DNA of 64,000 nt, taken from Streptomyces sp. 1-11 (lineage in GTDB: Bacteria > Actinomycetota > Actinomycetes > Streptomycetales > Streptomycetaceae). The first letter of the stretch is position 1; the number at the start of each line of letters is the position of its first letter. Below the pieces are notes generated by a model, which did no database searches, was not told the DNA's origin, and saw only the letters and a program-made list of their open reading frames with translations. Below are positions 40,094 to 47,894 of the stretch, one piece after another. A program made the translations under genes and the position numbers. The stretch spans positions 310,001 to 374,000 of the forward strand of contig NZ_BJTV01000001.1 of the NCBI RefSeq assembly GCF_007176755.1, read 5' to 3'.

Positions 40094-42334
40094 TCACTTC
40101 GTCGCGGTCGGGCCGGGCGCGATCTTCGCGCCCTTCTTCAGGAAGCCCATGTCCTCGTAGACCGGCGCCTTGAAGCCGAACGCCCCGGCGTTGACCACGT
40201 CCTTGCGCGCTCCGACCAGCTCGGGCCGCTGGTAGAGCGGGATGGACGCGGCGGCCGCCCAGATGCGGGAGTCGGCCTTGCGGATCAGGTCGCGGGCCTC
40301 ACCCTCGTCCAGCGTCGCCGCGGCCTGGTCGAAGAGCTGGTCGACCTGGTCGGTGCCGACCCGGGTGTAGTTCTGCTCGATGTTGACCGAGCCGTCGGCG
40401 GCCGGGATCGGCTTGCCGTAGATCGGCCGGGCGTCGGTGGCGGGGAAGGCGGACGACGGCCACGAGTACAGCGCCAGGTCGTAGTCGCCGGAGGCGATGT
40501 GGTCCTTGAAGTAGCTCTCGTCCGAGACCTTGGTGACCGTCGTGCGGATGCCGACCTTCGCCAGCATCGCCGAGATCCGGGCGGCGACGGTGTCCAGCGT
40601 CTCGGAGCCGGGGCCCGAGGGCAGCACGAAGCGCAGGTCGAGCGCCTTGCCGTCCTTGGCCAGCGGCGCGGCCACGGCGCCGGCCGGGGCGGCGGTGCCC
40701 CGGGGGGCGTAGGCGCCCGGCGCGCTGCCGTGCTTCAGCTCCGTGCCGGGGTACTGCCGGCCGTCCTGGGCGAGGTGCTTGCCGCCCTCGTCGCCCTTCT
40801 CGTGCCGCTCCTCGGCCGACTCGTGCAGCTTGCCCTTGTCGTCCTCGCCGACGATGTACTCGCCGTCGTCGCCGTCGGACTTCTCCTCCTTCTCGCTCTT
40901 CTCCCCTTTCTCGCCCTTCTCCCCCTTCTCGCCTTTCTCGCCCTTCTCACCCTTGTCGTGCTCGGCGCCGGCCGCCTTCTCGGACTGCTTCCGCTCCTTC
41001 ACCGGTCCGCCGGCCACCCAGCCGGCGTCCGTGAGCAGCGCCTGCGCCTCCTTGACGTCCGGGCCGCCCAGGGCGCCGCTGCCGTCGGCGTAGGCGTCCT
41101 GCCCGGACAGGGCGAGGTGGCTGCCGACCGGTACGGCGGGAAGGCCCAGCGGGGTCAGCACGACCTTGGCCAGTTCCTGCCGGTCCAGGGCGCGGGCGAC
41201 GCCCCGGCGGACCCGCTCGTCGGCGAGCATGCCGCCGGCGCCGTTGAGGGCGAGCTGGGTGTAGGCGGGCTCCAGCGACTTGCGGACGGCGAAGGCGCGC
41301 AGCTCCTGCTGCTGCTCCAGGTAGCGGGTGATCGCCTGGCGCAGCTTCTTCCGGCCCGCCTTCACCTGCTCGGCGTCGAAGCCGTGCGCCAGCGCCCAGG
41401 ACCGCAGCCTGCTCACCGAGGTCTTGCCGCCGCCCCGCAGCGGGGAGCCGGCCGAGCCGCCGGCCGCCTTGATGCGCTCGGCGTCGGCCGCGTCGATGTC
41501 GGCCAGCTGCACGGTCCCGTCGGCGAGCGCGGCCACCCGCTTGTCGCGGTCCACCGCGTGCAGCACCAGCTCGTTGAGCTTGGCGGGGCTGCCCCACCAG
41601 CGCGGGTTGCGGGTCAGGACGACGTCCTTCTTGGCGGTGTCGACCTTGTCCACCTTGAAGGGTCCGGCGGTGACGTTCAGCTTGCGGCGGGCGCCGTCGT
41701 TGAAGGCGTCGGGGGTGCCCATGACGTCCTTCGGGTACAGCGGGGAGAACAGCGACTTCCAGTCGGCGTAGGGGCGGGAGAAGGTGACCCGGACCTGGAG
41801 GTCGCCGGAGCCGCGCTCGATCTTCTCGATGCGGTCGTAGCCGGCGTTGCGGGCGGTCCAGTAGGCGCTGTCCTTGCCGGACAGGGCGCGCCACTGGGCG
41901 GCGAAGTCGGCGGCGCCGATCTCCCGGCCGTCGCTCCACACCGCCTGCTGGTTCAGCTTGTAGAGCACCACCTGGCGCGGTTCGGTCTCGATGACCTTGG
42001 CCGACTCCAGGTAGGCGGGGTTCGCCACCGGACGGCCGTTCGCGTCGGACCGGAACATCGACGGCAGCACGGCCTGCGCCACGCGGGTGGTGCCCGCGTC
42101 GGCGTCGGCCTGGTAGGCGTTCAGGGTCTCCGGCACCGCGTCCACGGCCCACTTCAGCGTGCCGCCGTCGGCGACCTTGTCGCGGGCGACCAGGCCGATG
42201 TCCGGTCCCGCCAGGGGACGGCTCACCTCCTCGTCGGAGCCGCAGCCCGCCAGGAACGGCACCGCCAGGGCGCCCGCGGTGAGGAAGACAGCCGGGCGCA
42301 GGACCGCGCGCAGGCCGACGCCGTGCTGGGACAT
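40094..42334 (-). CDS. Orphan family-5 solute-binding lipoprotein with Gly-Glu-Lys repeat insertion
   Basis: A 746-aa peptide-binding-type lipoprotein (lipobox FLAGC, Cys near residue 31). Residues about 55-440 resemble the N-terminal half of family-5 binding proteins (GTLKWAVDAVPETLNAYQ, YLESAKVIETE). Residues about 448-565 are a charged, low-complexity insertion with GEK repeated six times. Typical C-terminal pieces then resume (LRFVLPSGPGSETLDTVAARI, YDLALYSWPSSAFPATD). The fold is thus interrupted. There are no permease or ATPase genes beside it. GGAGGTAGCAG lies before ATG 42334. It may donate substrate to another importer, such as the nearby ones, but this is inference. Confidence 0.82.
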   Translation of the reverse strand: MSQHGVGLRAVLRPAVFLTAGALAVPFLAGCGSDEEVSRPLAGPDIGLVARDKVADGGTLKWAVDAVPETLNAYQADADAGTTRVAQAVLPSMFRSDANGRPVANPAYLESAKVIETEPRQVVLYKLNQQAVWSDGREIGAADFAAQWRALSGKDSAYWTARNAGYDRIEKIERGSGDLQVRVTFSRPYADWKSLFSPLYPKDVMGTPDAFNDGARRKLNVTAGPFKVDKVDTAKKDVVLTRNPRWWGSPAKLNELVLHAVDRDKRVAALADGTVQLADIDAADAERIKAAGGSAGSPLRGGGKTSVSRLRSWALAHGFDAEQVKAGRKKLRQAITRYLEQQQELRAFAVRKSLEPAYTQLALNGAGGMLADERVRRGVARALDRQELAKVVLTPLGLPAVPVGSHLALSGQDAYADGSGALGGPDVKEAQALLTDAGWVAGGPVKERKQSEKAAGAEHDKGEKGEKGEKGEKGEKGEKSEKEEKSDGDDGEYIVGEDDKGKLHESAEERHEKGDEGGKHLAQDGRQYPGTELKHGSAPGAYAPRGTAAPAGAVAAPLAKDGKALDLRFVLPSGPGSETLDTVAARISAMLAKVGIRTTVTKVSDESYFKDHIASGDYDLALYSWPSSAFPATDARPIYGKPIPAADGSVNIEQNYTRVGTDQVDQLFDQAAATLDEGEARDLIRKADSRIWAAAASIPLYQRPELVGARKDVVNAGAFGFKAPVYEDMGFLKKGAKIAPGPTATK
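40881..40954. repeat. Polypyrimidine tract encoding the Gly-Glu-Lys repeats
   Basis: On the plus strand only five of 74 bases are purines (G at 40894, 40913, 40931 and 40940; A at 40949). On the coding strand it is 9-bp repeats encoding GEK. Such tracts can adopt unusual DNA structure and are prone to slippage in whole codons. Confidence 0.85.
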
Positions 42335-42620
42335 CTCTGCTACCTCCGGGAAGCCGCGGGCGTTATGATCACTTTTGGCGGTATATGGAGCTGATCAGAT
42401 CTATGCGCCCACTGAAGAGGAAAGGATCCGGCAACAGCGGGCGACACGGCGGCAACGGACATGAACCCCACCCGTGCGGCGCAACACACCGCATGTGCAT
42501 CCGTACGCCTCGGCCAATCGGTGCACATCTCTTCACAGCCCCAGGTGTGACGCGCAACACTCCAAGGCGCATGAACGTCGCCGCCCAAGGACCGCAGACC
42601 CGCGGAAGTGAGGGCAGATC
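42335..42620. other. 286-bp divergent region, binding protein / sdh operon
   Basis: No gene seen. It contains two TGATCA sites, 26 bp apart (42366-42371 and 42392-42397), the second inside CTGATCAG next to AGATCT. The segment around 42,360-42,410 is A/T-rich. Promoters for both directions are expected, but I cannot fix them. Confidence 0.4.
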
Positions 42621-42911
42621 ATGTCCGTGCACGACGAACTGACATCCGTCCAGCGCTGCCTCGACGACCTGCACCGGTCGATCGGACGCCTGGAGCAGCA
42701 GATCGGCAGCGGCGGCCTGGAGATGCGCCGGGTCCGGACGGACGCCGACCATCTGCGCGACAGCCTGCGGCTGCTGCGCGAGGCGGCGAGCCAGCCAGCC
42801 GCCCAGAGCCGCCCCGACCTCGTCACCATCTCCGACACGCCGTACGACATCAGCCTGTGGACGGACTCGGACGACGAGGGTCTGGGCGCCCGCGACCGGC
42901 ACGCTCCCTGA
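42621..42911 (+). CDS. Small conserved helical protein upstream of sdh
   Basis: A 96-aa acidic protein, mostly alpha-helical with a heptad-like N-terminal coil (about residues 5-60: DELTSVQRCLDDLHRSIGRLEQQI, DADHLRDSLRLLREA in order). A C-terminal DTPYDISLW-type tail follows. No known domain. GTGAGGG lies about 8 nt before ATG 42621. It lies 25 bp upstream of the sdhC-like gene, so it is probably the first gene of the succinate dehydrogenase operon. I recall such a gene here in other streptomycetes; no function is known. Confidence 0.72.
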   Translation: MSVHDELTSVQRCLDDLHRSIGRLEQQIGSGGLEMRRVRTDADHLRDSLRLLREAASQPAAQSRPDLVTISDTPYDISLWTDSDDEGLGARDRHAP

Positions 42912-42936
42912 CCCCCGAACCGACCGGAGTCCTGCC

Positions 42937-43758
42937 TTGGCCACTGGTACGGAAACCCAACCCGACAGCGGCGGCGTGCGCGGCGCCGAGCGCGCCGCCA
43001 TCGCCGCCCCGCACCTGCGGACCGACCGCTGGTGGCTGGCGCCCGCCGTCACCGCGGCCGGTCTGCTCGCCTTCGTCGTCTACTCGACCTGGCGGGCGTT
43101 CTCGAACGCGCACTACTACGCGGCGCCGTACGTCTCCCCGTTCTACTCGCCATGCCTGGCGGAGAACTGCCGCACCATGCGCGCCGGGCCGAACGCGGAG
43201 ATCTTCGGGAGCTGGTGGGGCGTCTCCCCGGCGATCATCATCCTGATCTTCCCGCTGGGCTTCCGGCTGACCTGCTACTACTACCGCAAGGCGTACTACC
43301 GCAGCTTCTGGGCGTCGCCGCCCGCCTGCGCGGTGGCCGAGCCGCACCGCGGGTACACCGGCGAGACCCGCTTCCCGCTGATCCTGCAGAACGTCCACCG
43401 CTACTTCTTCTACGCCGCCCTGCTGGTCGCCGGGGTGCTGACCTACGACACGGTGCTGTCGTTCCGGGACACGCACTACCGCTGGGGGCACATGGGCCTG
43501 GGCACCCTGGTGTTCCTGGCGAACATCGTGCTGATCTGGGCGTACACGATCTCCTGCCACTCCTGCCGGCACATCGTCGGCGGCAAGCTCAAGCACTTCT
43601 CCCGGCACCCCGTGCGCTACCGGGCGTGGCAGTTCGTCGGACGACTGAACGCCCGTCACATGCTGCTCGCCTGGTCGTCCCTGGTGAGCGTGGCGCTCGC
43701 CGACTTCTACGTCTACCTCGTCGCTTCCGGCGTCTTCGACGATCCGCGCTTCTTCTAG
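42937..43758 (+). CDS. sdhC: Succinate dehydrogenase membrane anchor (Sdh1-type), TTG start
   Basis: A 273-aa membrane protein with about five helices (WWLAPAVTAAGLLAFVVYSTW; VSPAIIILIFPLGFRLTCYYY; FFYAALLVAGVLTYDTVL; LGTLVFLANIVLIWAYTI; MLLAWSSLVSVALADFYVYLV, positions spread through the chain). It contains CHSCRHIVGG, with a Cys-x2-Cys next to His. The size and the single-subunit layout match the actinobacterial Sdh1 type, in which sdhD is absent. TTG 42937 has GGAG about 9 nt upstream. It is followed by sdhA (23 bp) and sdhB. His residues likely contribute heme or quinone binding, but I cannot assign them. Confidence 0.8.
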   Translation: MATGTETQPDSGGVRGAERAAIAAPHLRTDRWWLAPAVTAAGLLAFVVYSTWRAFSNAHYYAAPYVSPFYSPCLAENCRTMRAGPNAEIFGSWWGVSPAIIILIFPLGFRLTCYYYRKAYYRSFWASPPACAVAEPHRGYTGETRFPLILQNVHRYFFYAALLVAGVLTYDTVLSFRDTHYRWGHMGLGTLVFLANIVLIWAYTISCHSCRHIVGGKLKHFSRHPVRYRAWQFVGRLNARHMLLAWSSLVSVALADFYVYLVASGVFDDPRFF

Positions 43759-43781
43759 AGACTCCAGTGAGGGACTGATTG

Positions 43782-45713
43782 ATGTCCGTGGTCGACCGGC
43801 AGGAGTGGGACGTCGTCGTGGTCGGTGCCGGGGGCGCCGGGCTGCGGGCCGCCATCGAGGCGCGCGAGCGGGGCGCCCGTACGGCGGTGATCTGCAAGTC
43901 GCTGTTCGGCAAGGCCCACACGGTGATGGCTGAGGGCGGCATCGCCGCGGCGATGGCCAACGCCAACGAGCACGACACCTGGCAGGTCCACTTCCGCGAC
44001 ACCATGCGCGGCGGGAAGTTCCTCAACCAGTGGCGGATGGCCGAACTGCACGCCCGGGAGGCCCCGGACCGGGTGTGGGAGCTGGAGACCTGGGGCGCGC
44101 TGTTCGACCGTACGAAGGACGGCCGGATCTCGCAGCGCAACTTCGGCGGCCACGAGTACCCGCGGCTCGCGCACGTCGGCGACCGCACCGGCCTCGAGCT
44201 GATCCGCACCCTCCAGCAGAAGATCGTCTCGCTCCAGCAGGAGGACGCCCGGGAGACCGGGGACCACGAGTCACGGCTGAAGGTCTTCCAGGAGTGCACG
44301 GTCACCCGGATCCTGAAGGACGCCGACCGGGTCGGCGGCGTCTTCGGCTACGAGCGCGAGAGCGGGCGGTTCTTCGTCCTGGAGGCGCCCGCCGTGGTCG
44401 TCGCGACCGGCGGGATCGGCAAGTCGTTCAAGGTGACGTCCAACTCGTGGGAGTACACCGGTGACGGGCACGCCCTCGCGCTGCTGGCCGGGGCGCCGCT
44501 GCTGAACATGGAGTTCGTGCAGTTCCACCCGACCGGCATGGTCTGGCCGCCGTCGGTCAAGGGCATCCTCGTCACCGAGTCGGTGCGCGGGGACGGCGGA
44601 GTGCTGCGCGACTCCGACGGCAGGCGGTTCATGTTCGACTACGTCCCGGACGTCTTCAAGGAGAAGTACGCCGAGTCGGAGGAGGAGGCCGACCGGTGGT
44701 ACGACGACCCCGACCACAACCGCCGGCCGCCCGAGCTGCTGCCGCGCGACGAGGTGGCCCGGGCGATCAACTCCGAGGTGAAGGAGGGCCGCGGCTCGCC
44801 GCACGGCGGGGTCTTCCTCGACGTGTCCACCCGGATGCCCGCGGAGGTCGTGCGGCGCCGGCTGCCGTCGATGTACCACCAGTTCAAGGAGCTCGCGGAC
44901 GTCGACATCACCGCCGAGGCGATGGAGGTCGGGCCGACCTGCCACTACGTGATGGGCGGCATCGCCGTGGACTCCGACACGGCGGCGGCGCGCGGGGTGC
45001 CGGGGCTGTTCGCGGCCGGTGAGGTCGCGGGCGGCATGCACGGCTCCAACCGGCTCGGCGGCAACTCGCTGTCCGACCTGCTGGTGTTCGGGCGCCGGGC
45101 GGGCTGGCACGCGGCGGAGTACGCGCAGGCGTCGGCGGACCGGCGCCCGCGGGTCGACGAGGCCCAGGTCAACACGGCGTCCGCGGAGGCCCTGCGCCCG
45201 TTCTCCGCGCGGGCGGAGGGCGAGGCGGGGCCGCCGGAGAACCCGTACACCCTGCACCAGGAGCTGCAGCAGACGATGAACGACCTGGTCGGCATCATCC
45301 GCCGCGAGGGCGAGATGGAGCAGGCCCTGCACAAGCTGGCCGAGCTGCGAGTGCGGGCCCGGCGGGCCGGTGTCGAGGGGCACCGCCAGTTCAACCCGGG
45401 CTGGCACCTGGCCCTCGACCTCAGGAACATGCTGCTGGTCAGCGAGTGCGTGGCGCGGGCCGCGCTGGAGCGCACCGAGTCGCGCGGCGGGCACACCCGC
45501 GAGGACCATCCGGCGATGGACCGCGCCTGGCGCAACGTGAACCTGCTGTGCGCGCTCGCCGACCCCGGCGGAACCCTCGCCGGCGCCGATCCCGCCCGGG
45601 CCCAGATCCGGCTCACCCGGGAGACCACCGAACCCGTCCGCCCGGACCTGCTCGCCCTCTTCGAGAAGGAGGAGCTGGTCAAGTACCTCGCCGAAGAGGA
45701 GCTGTACGAGTGA
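43782..45713 (+). CDS. sdhA: Succinate dehydrogenase/fumarate reductase flavoprotein subunit
   Basis: A 643-aa FAD-binding catalytic subunit. The dinucleotide motif is VVVVGAGGAGLRAAIEA. The FAD-linking His lies in KAHTVMAEGGIAA, a pattern typical of the family. Active-site pieces are HPTGMV, GDGGVLRD and the Arg-containing HGSNRLGGNSLSDLLVFGR. MSVVDRQ at ATG 43782 is the start; TTG 43779 is an alternative. The stop overlaps sdhB as GTGA. With sdhC and sdhB it forms a TCA-cycle succinate:quinone oxidoreductase or fumarate reductase. Direction of the reaction is not deducible. Confidence 0.93.
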   Translation: MSVVDRQEWDVVVVGAGGAGLRAAIEARERGARTAVICKSLFGKAHTVMAEGGIAAAMANANEHDTWQVHFRDTMRGGKFLNQWRMAELHAREAPDRVWELETWGALFDRTKDGRISQRNFGGHEYPRLAHVGDRTGLELIRTLQQKIVSLQQEDARETGDHESRLKVFQECTVTRILKDADRVGGVFGYERESGRFFVLEAPAVVVATGGIGKSFKVTSNSWEYTGDGHALALLAGAPLLNMEFVQFHPTGMVWPPSVKGILVTESVRGDGGVLRDSDGRRFMFDYVPDVFKEKYAESEEEADRWYDDPDHNRRPPELLPRDEVARAINSEVKEGRGSPHGGVFLDVSTRMPAEVVRRRLPSMYHQFKELADVDITAEAMEVGPTCHYVMGGIAVDSDTAAARGVPGLFAAGEVAGGMHGSNRLGGNSLSDLLVFGRRAGWHAAEYAQASADRRPRVDEAQVNTASAEALRPFSARAEGEAGPPENPYTLHQELQQTMNDLVGIIRREGEMEQALHKLAELRVRARRAGVEGHRQFNPGWHLALDLRNMLLVSECVARAALERTESRGGHTREDHPAMDRAWRNVNLLCALADPGGTLAGADPARAQIRLTRETTEPVRPDLLALFEKEELVKYLAEEELYE

Positions 45714-46480
45714 GCAGCTACGAGGCCCGCTTCAAGGTGTGGCGGGGCGATGTGAGCGGTGGCGGCCTGGCCGACTTCACGGTCGAGGTCAACGACGGCG
45801 AGGTGGTGCTCGACATCGTGCACCGCCTCCAGGCCACCCAGGCGCCCGATCTCGCGGTGCGCTGGAACTGCAAGGCGGGCAAGTGCGGTTCCTGCTCGGC
45901 GGAGATCAACGGTCGGCCCCGGCTGTTGTGCATGACCCGCATGTCGGTGTTCGACCGGGACGAGACGGTCACCATCACCCCGCTGCGGGCGTTCCCCGTG
46001 ATCCGGGACCTGGTGACGGACGTCGGCTACAACTACCGCAAGGCCCGGGAGATCCCGGCGTTCGTGCCGCCCGCCGGTCTGGGGCCCGGCGAGTACCGCA
46101 TGGCGCAGGAGGACGTGGAGCGCTCGCAGGAATTCCGCAAGTGCATCGAGTGCTTCCTGTGCCAGGACGTCTGCCACGTGGTGCGCGACCACGAGGAGAA
46201 CAAGCGGGCGTACGCCGGCCCGCGGTTCCTGATGCGCGTCGCGGAGCTGGACATGCACCCGCTGGACGCGGCCGCCGAGAAGGGCCTGGACCGCGGCCGC
46301 GCGGCCCAGGACGAGCACGGTCTCGGCTACTGCAACATCACCAAGTGCTGCACGGAGGTCTGCCCGGAGGGCATCCGGATCACCGACAACGCCCTGATCC
46401 CCCTGAAGGAGCGCGCCGTCGACCGCAAGTACGACCCGCTGGTGTGGCTGGGGTCCAGGATCAGGAGGCGGACTCCGTAG
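45710..46480 (+). CDS. sdhB: Succinate dehydrogenase/fumarate reductase iron-sulfur subunit
   Basis: A 256-aa iron-sulfur subunit. The N-terminal [2Fe-2S] ligands are in WNCKAGKCGSCSAEINGRPRLLC. The C-terminal ligands are in CIECFLCQDVCHVV and CNITKCCTEVCPEGI, for the [4Fe-4S] and [3Fe-4S] clusters. It passes electrons from SdhA to the membrane subunit. GTG 45710 overlaps the sdhA stop (GTGA), so the subunits are made in coupled amounts. The operon ends 18 bp before a convergent gene. Confidence 0.93.
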   Translation: MSSYEARFKVWRGDVSGGGLADFTVEVNDGEVVLDIVHRLQATQAPDLAVRWNCKAGKCGSCSAEINGRPRLLCMTRMSVFDRDETVTITPLRAFPVIRDLVTDVGYNYRKAREIPAFVPPAGLGPGEYRMAQEDVERSQEFRKCIECFLCQDVCHVVRDHEENKRAYAGPRFLMRVAELDMHPLDAAAEKGLDRGRAAQDEHGLGYCNITKCCTEVCPEGIRITDNALIPLKERAVDRKYDPLVWLGSRIRRRTP

Positions 46481-46497
46481 CGGGCGGCACGCGGGCG

Positions 46498-47814
46498 CTA
46501 CCGCCGCGCCCAGCCCTCGCGGTAAGCGGCCCAGTCGGCCTCGGTGGCCGCGAAGTCGACGTACAGCGCGACGCCGAAGCGGGCGCGGTCGGCGTCCGTG
46601 CGGGACAGCCCGAGGCGGACGCCGCGGACGGCGGCCGGGACGGTCTCCGCGTGGGCCCAGTGGCCGAAGCGGTTCTCGTGGTAGAAGGGCAGGCCCATGA
46701 GCAGGTCGGTGGTCTCGGGGGTGACCTCCAGGGCCAGGCTGGTCTGCTGGGCCACATAACCGCCGTACAGGCTCTGCAGCGGCTGCATGGTGTCGTACGA
46801 CATCACGGCGATCTGGTCGACGCGGCGGGCCACCTGCCCGAAGTAGGCCTGCGACCACCACTTGGGGTGGCCGGTGGTCGTGCCCCAGAAGGAGTGGAAC
46901 CCGGGCAGCGGGTCGATCTGGTGCGCGGCGACGGAGAGCACGGCGTGCTGGGCGCGGGTGAGGGCGCGCAGGTCGTCGAGGAGCGAGAGGTAGTCGCGGT
47001 CGCCGGAGTGGAGGGGCTCCAGATCGAAGTGCGTGCCCTCGAAGCCGGCGGCGAGGACGTCGCGGGCCGAAGCGACGATCGCCGCGCGGGTGGCGGCGCG
47101 CTCCAGACGCAGCCCGTCGGGGCCCTCGGTGGCCAGCACGTCGCCGAGCCAGGCCTGGACCCGGACGCCGGGCAGCTCCCGGTGCACGGCCGCGACCAGC
47201 CGGCCCGCCTTCCGGTACGCCGCCTCCGGGAGGGTGCCGTCGTGCTCCAGGGGTCCGGCGTGGACGTACAGGTCGCGGATGCCGGTGCCCCGCAGGCGTT
47301 CGGCGAGGGCCCTGGCGTCCTCGTCGCTCTTGCGCCCGTCCACCCAGGCGTGGCCCAGCCAGAGGGCGTCCTTGTCACGGGTGAGGGTGCCCGGGGCCGG
47401 GCTGCCGGTGTAGTTGACGCGCAGAGCCGTCTCGGCGGTGAGCAGCGGCAGCACCAGCACGAGCAGAACCGCGCCCAGCACCCGCCGCAGCCGACGGCGC
47501 CTGGGCCCGGGGGGCCGGGGGGCGCCGAAGGCCGGGGGCGGTGGGGACGCGTCGCCGACGCCGGCCGCGGGCGGGCCGGCGTCGGACGCGGGCGGGCCGG
47601 CGTCGGATGCGGGCGGCCCGTCGCCACGCCCGGAGGGCACGTCACCCGGCACGGGCGCGACGTCACCGGGGGCCGGCGGGGTGGCGTCGGGTGTGGGCCG
47701 GGCGTCGCCACGGGCCGGCGGGGTGGCGGTGGGTGTGGGTGGGGTCTCGGGGGCCCTGTCGGGTGGTGTGGCTCGGTTCGGTTCCGTGTTCCGGTCGTGC
47801 CGTTCCGCTTCCAT
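46498..47814 (-). CDS. Membrane-anchored TIM-barrel, glycoside-hydrolase-like protein
   Basis: A 438-aa protein. The cytoplasmic N-terminus of about 105 residues is Pro/Asp-rich with GPPASDA repeats. One membrane helix follows (about 110-130, RVLGAVLLVLVLPLLTA). The extracellular domain then shows GFEGTHFDLEPL near residues 258-268 and VDQIAVMSYDTMQPLQSLYG near 323-342. The D-x-E and MSYD elements resemble the catalytic and barrel strands of GH18-type chitinase-like enzymes, but I cannot name the family. It converges on sdhB and is divergent from the 47895 gene. ATG 47814 is my choice; longer frames upstream overlap that promoter. Confidence 0.62.
   Translation of the reverse strand: MEAERHDRNTEPNRATPPDRAPETPPTPTATPPARGDARPTPDATPPAPGDVAPVPGDVPSGRGDGPPASDAGPPASDAGPPAAGVGDASPPPPAFGAPRPPGPRRRRLRRVLGAVLLVLVLPLLTAETALRVNYTGSPAPGTLTRDKDALWLGHAWVDGRKSDEDARALAERLRGTGIRDLYVHAGPLEHDGTLPEAAYRKAGRLVAAVHRELPGVRVQAWLGDVLATEGPDGLRLERAATRAAIVASARDVLAAGFEGTHFDLEPLHSGDRDYLSLLDDLRALTRAQHAVLSVAAHQIDPLPGFHSFWGTTTGHPKWWSQAYFGQVARRVDQIAVMSYDTMQPLQSLYGGYVAQQTSLALEVTPETTDLLMGLPFYHENRFGHWAHAETVPAAVRGVRLGLSRTDADRARFGVALYVDFAATEADWAAYREGWARR
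47567..47608 (-). repeat. Two 21-bp coding repeats in the Pro-rich N-terminus
   Basis: Units 47567-47587 and 47588-47608 differ at one base, with a third partial copy to 47620. They encode GPPASDA twice, inside the TIM-barrel-like gene. Confidence 0.85.
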
Positions 47815-47881
47815 CCCGACCCCTGTTCCTCGTGTTCCCCCGGCCGCGTCCGCCCCACTCGCGCAGGCGCCTACCTGCCCA

Positions 47882-47887
47882 TACGCT
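47882..47887 (+). promoter_or_regulatory. -10 box TACGCT, leaderless start of the 47895 gene
   Basis: TACGCT lies 7 nt before GTG 47895. The sequence between does not contain a ribosome-binding site. Confidence 0.45.
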
Positions 47888-47894
47888 CCGGAAT

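Noticed and set aside
39890..42394. An 834-codon plus-strand frame opposite the orphan binding protein
   Set aside because: It includes the intergenic repeats and terminator and has a Val/Leu/Gly shadow composition.
44945..46861. A 638-codon minus-strand frame opposite sdhA/sdhB
   Set aside because: sdhA and sdhB have clear cofactor motifs; the antisense frame has none.
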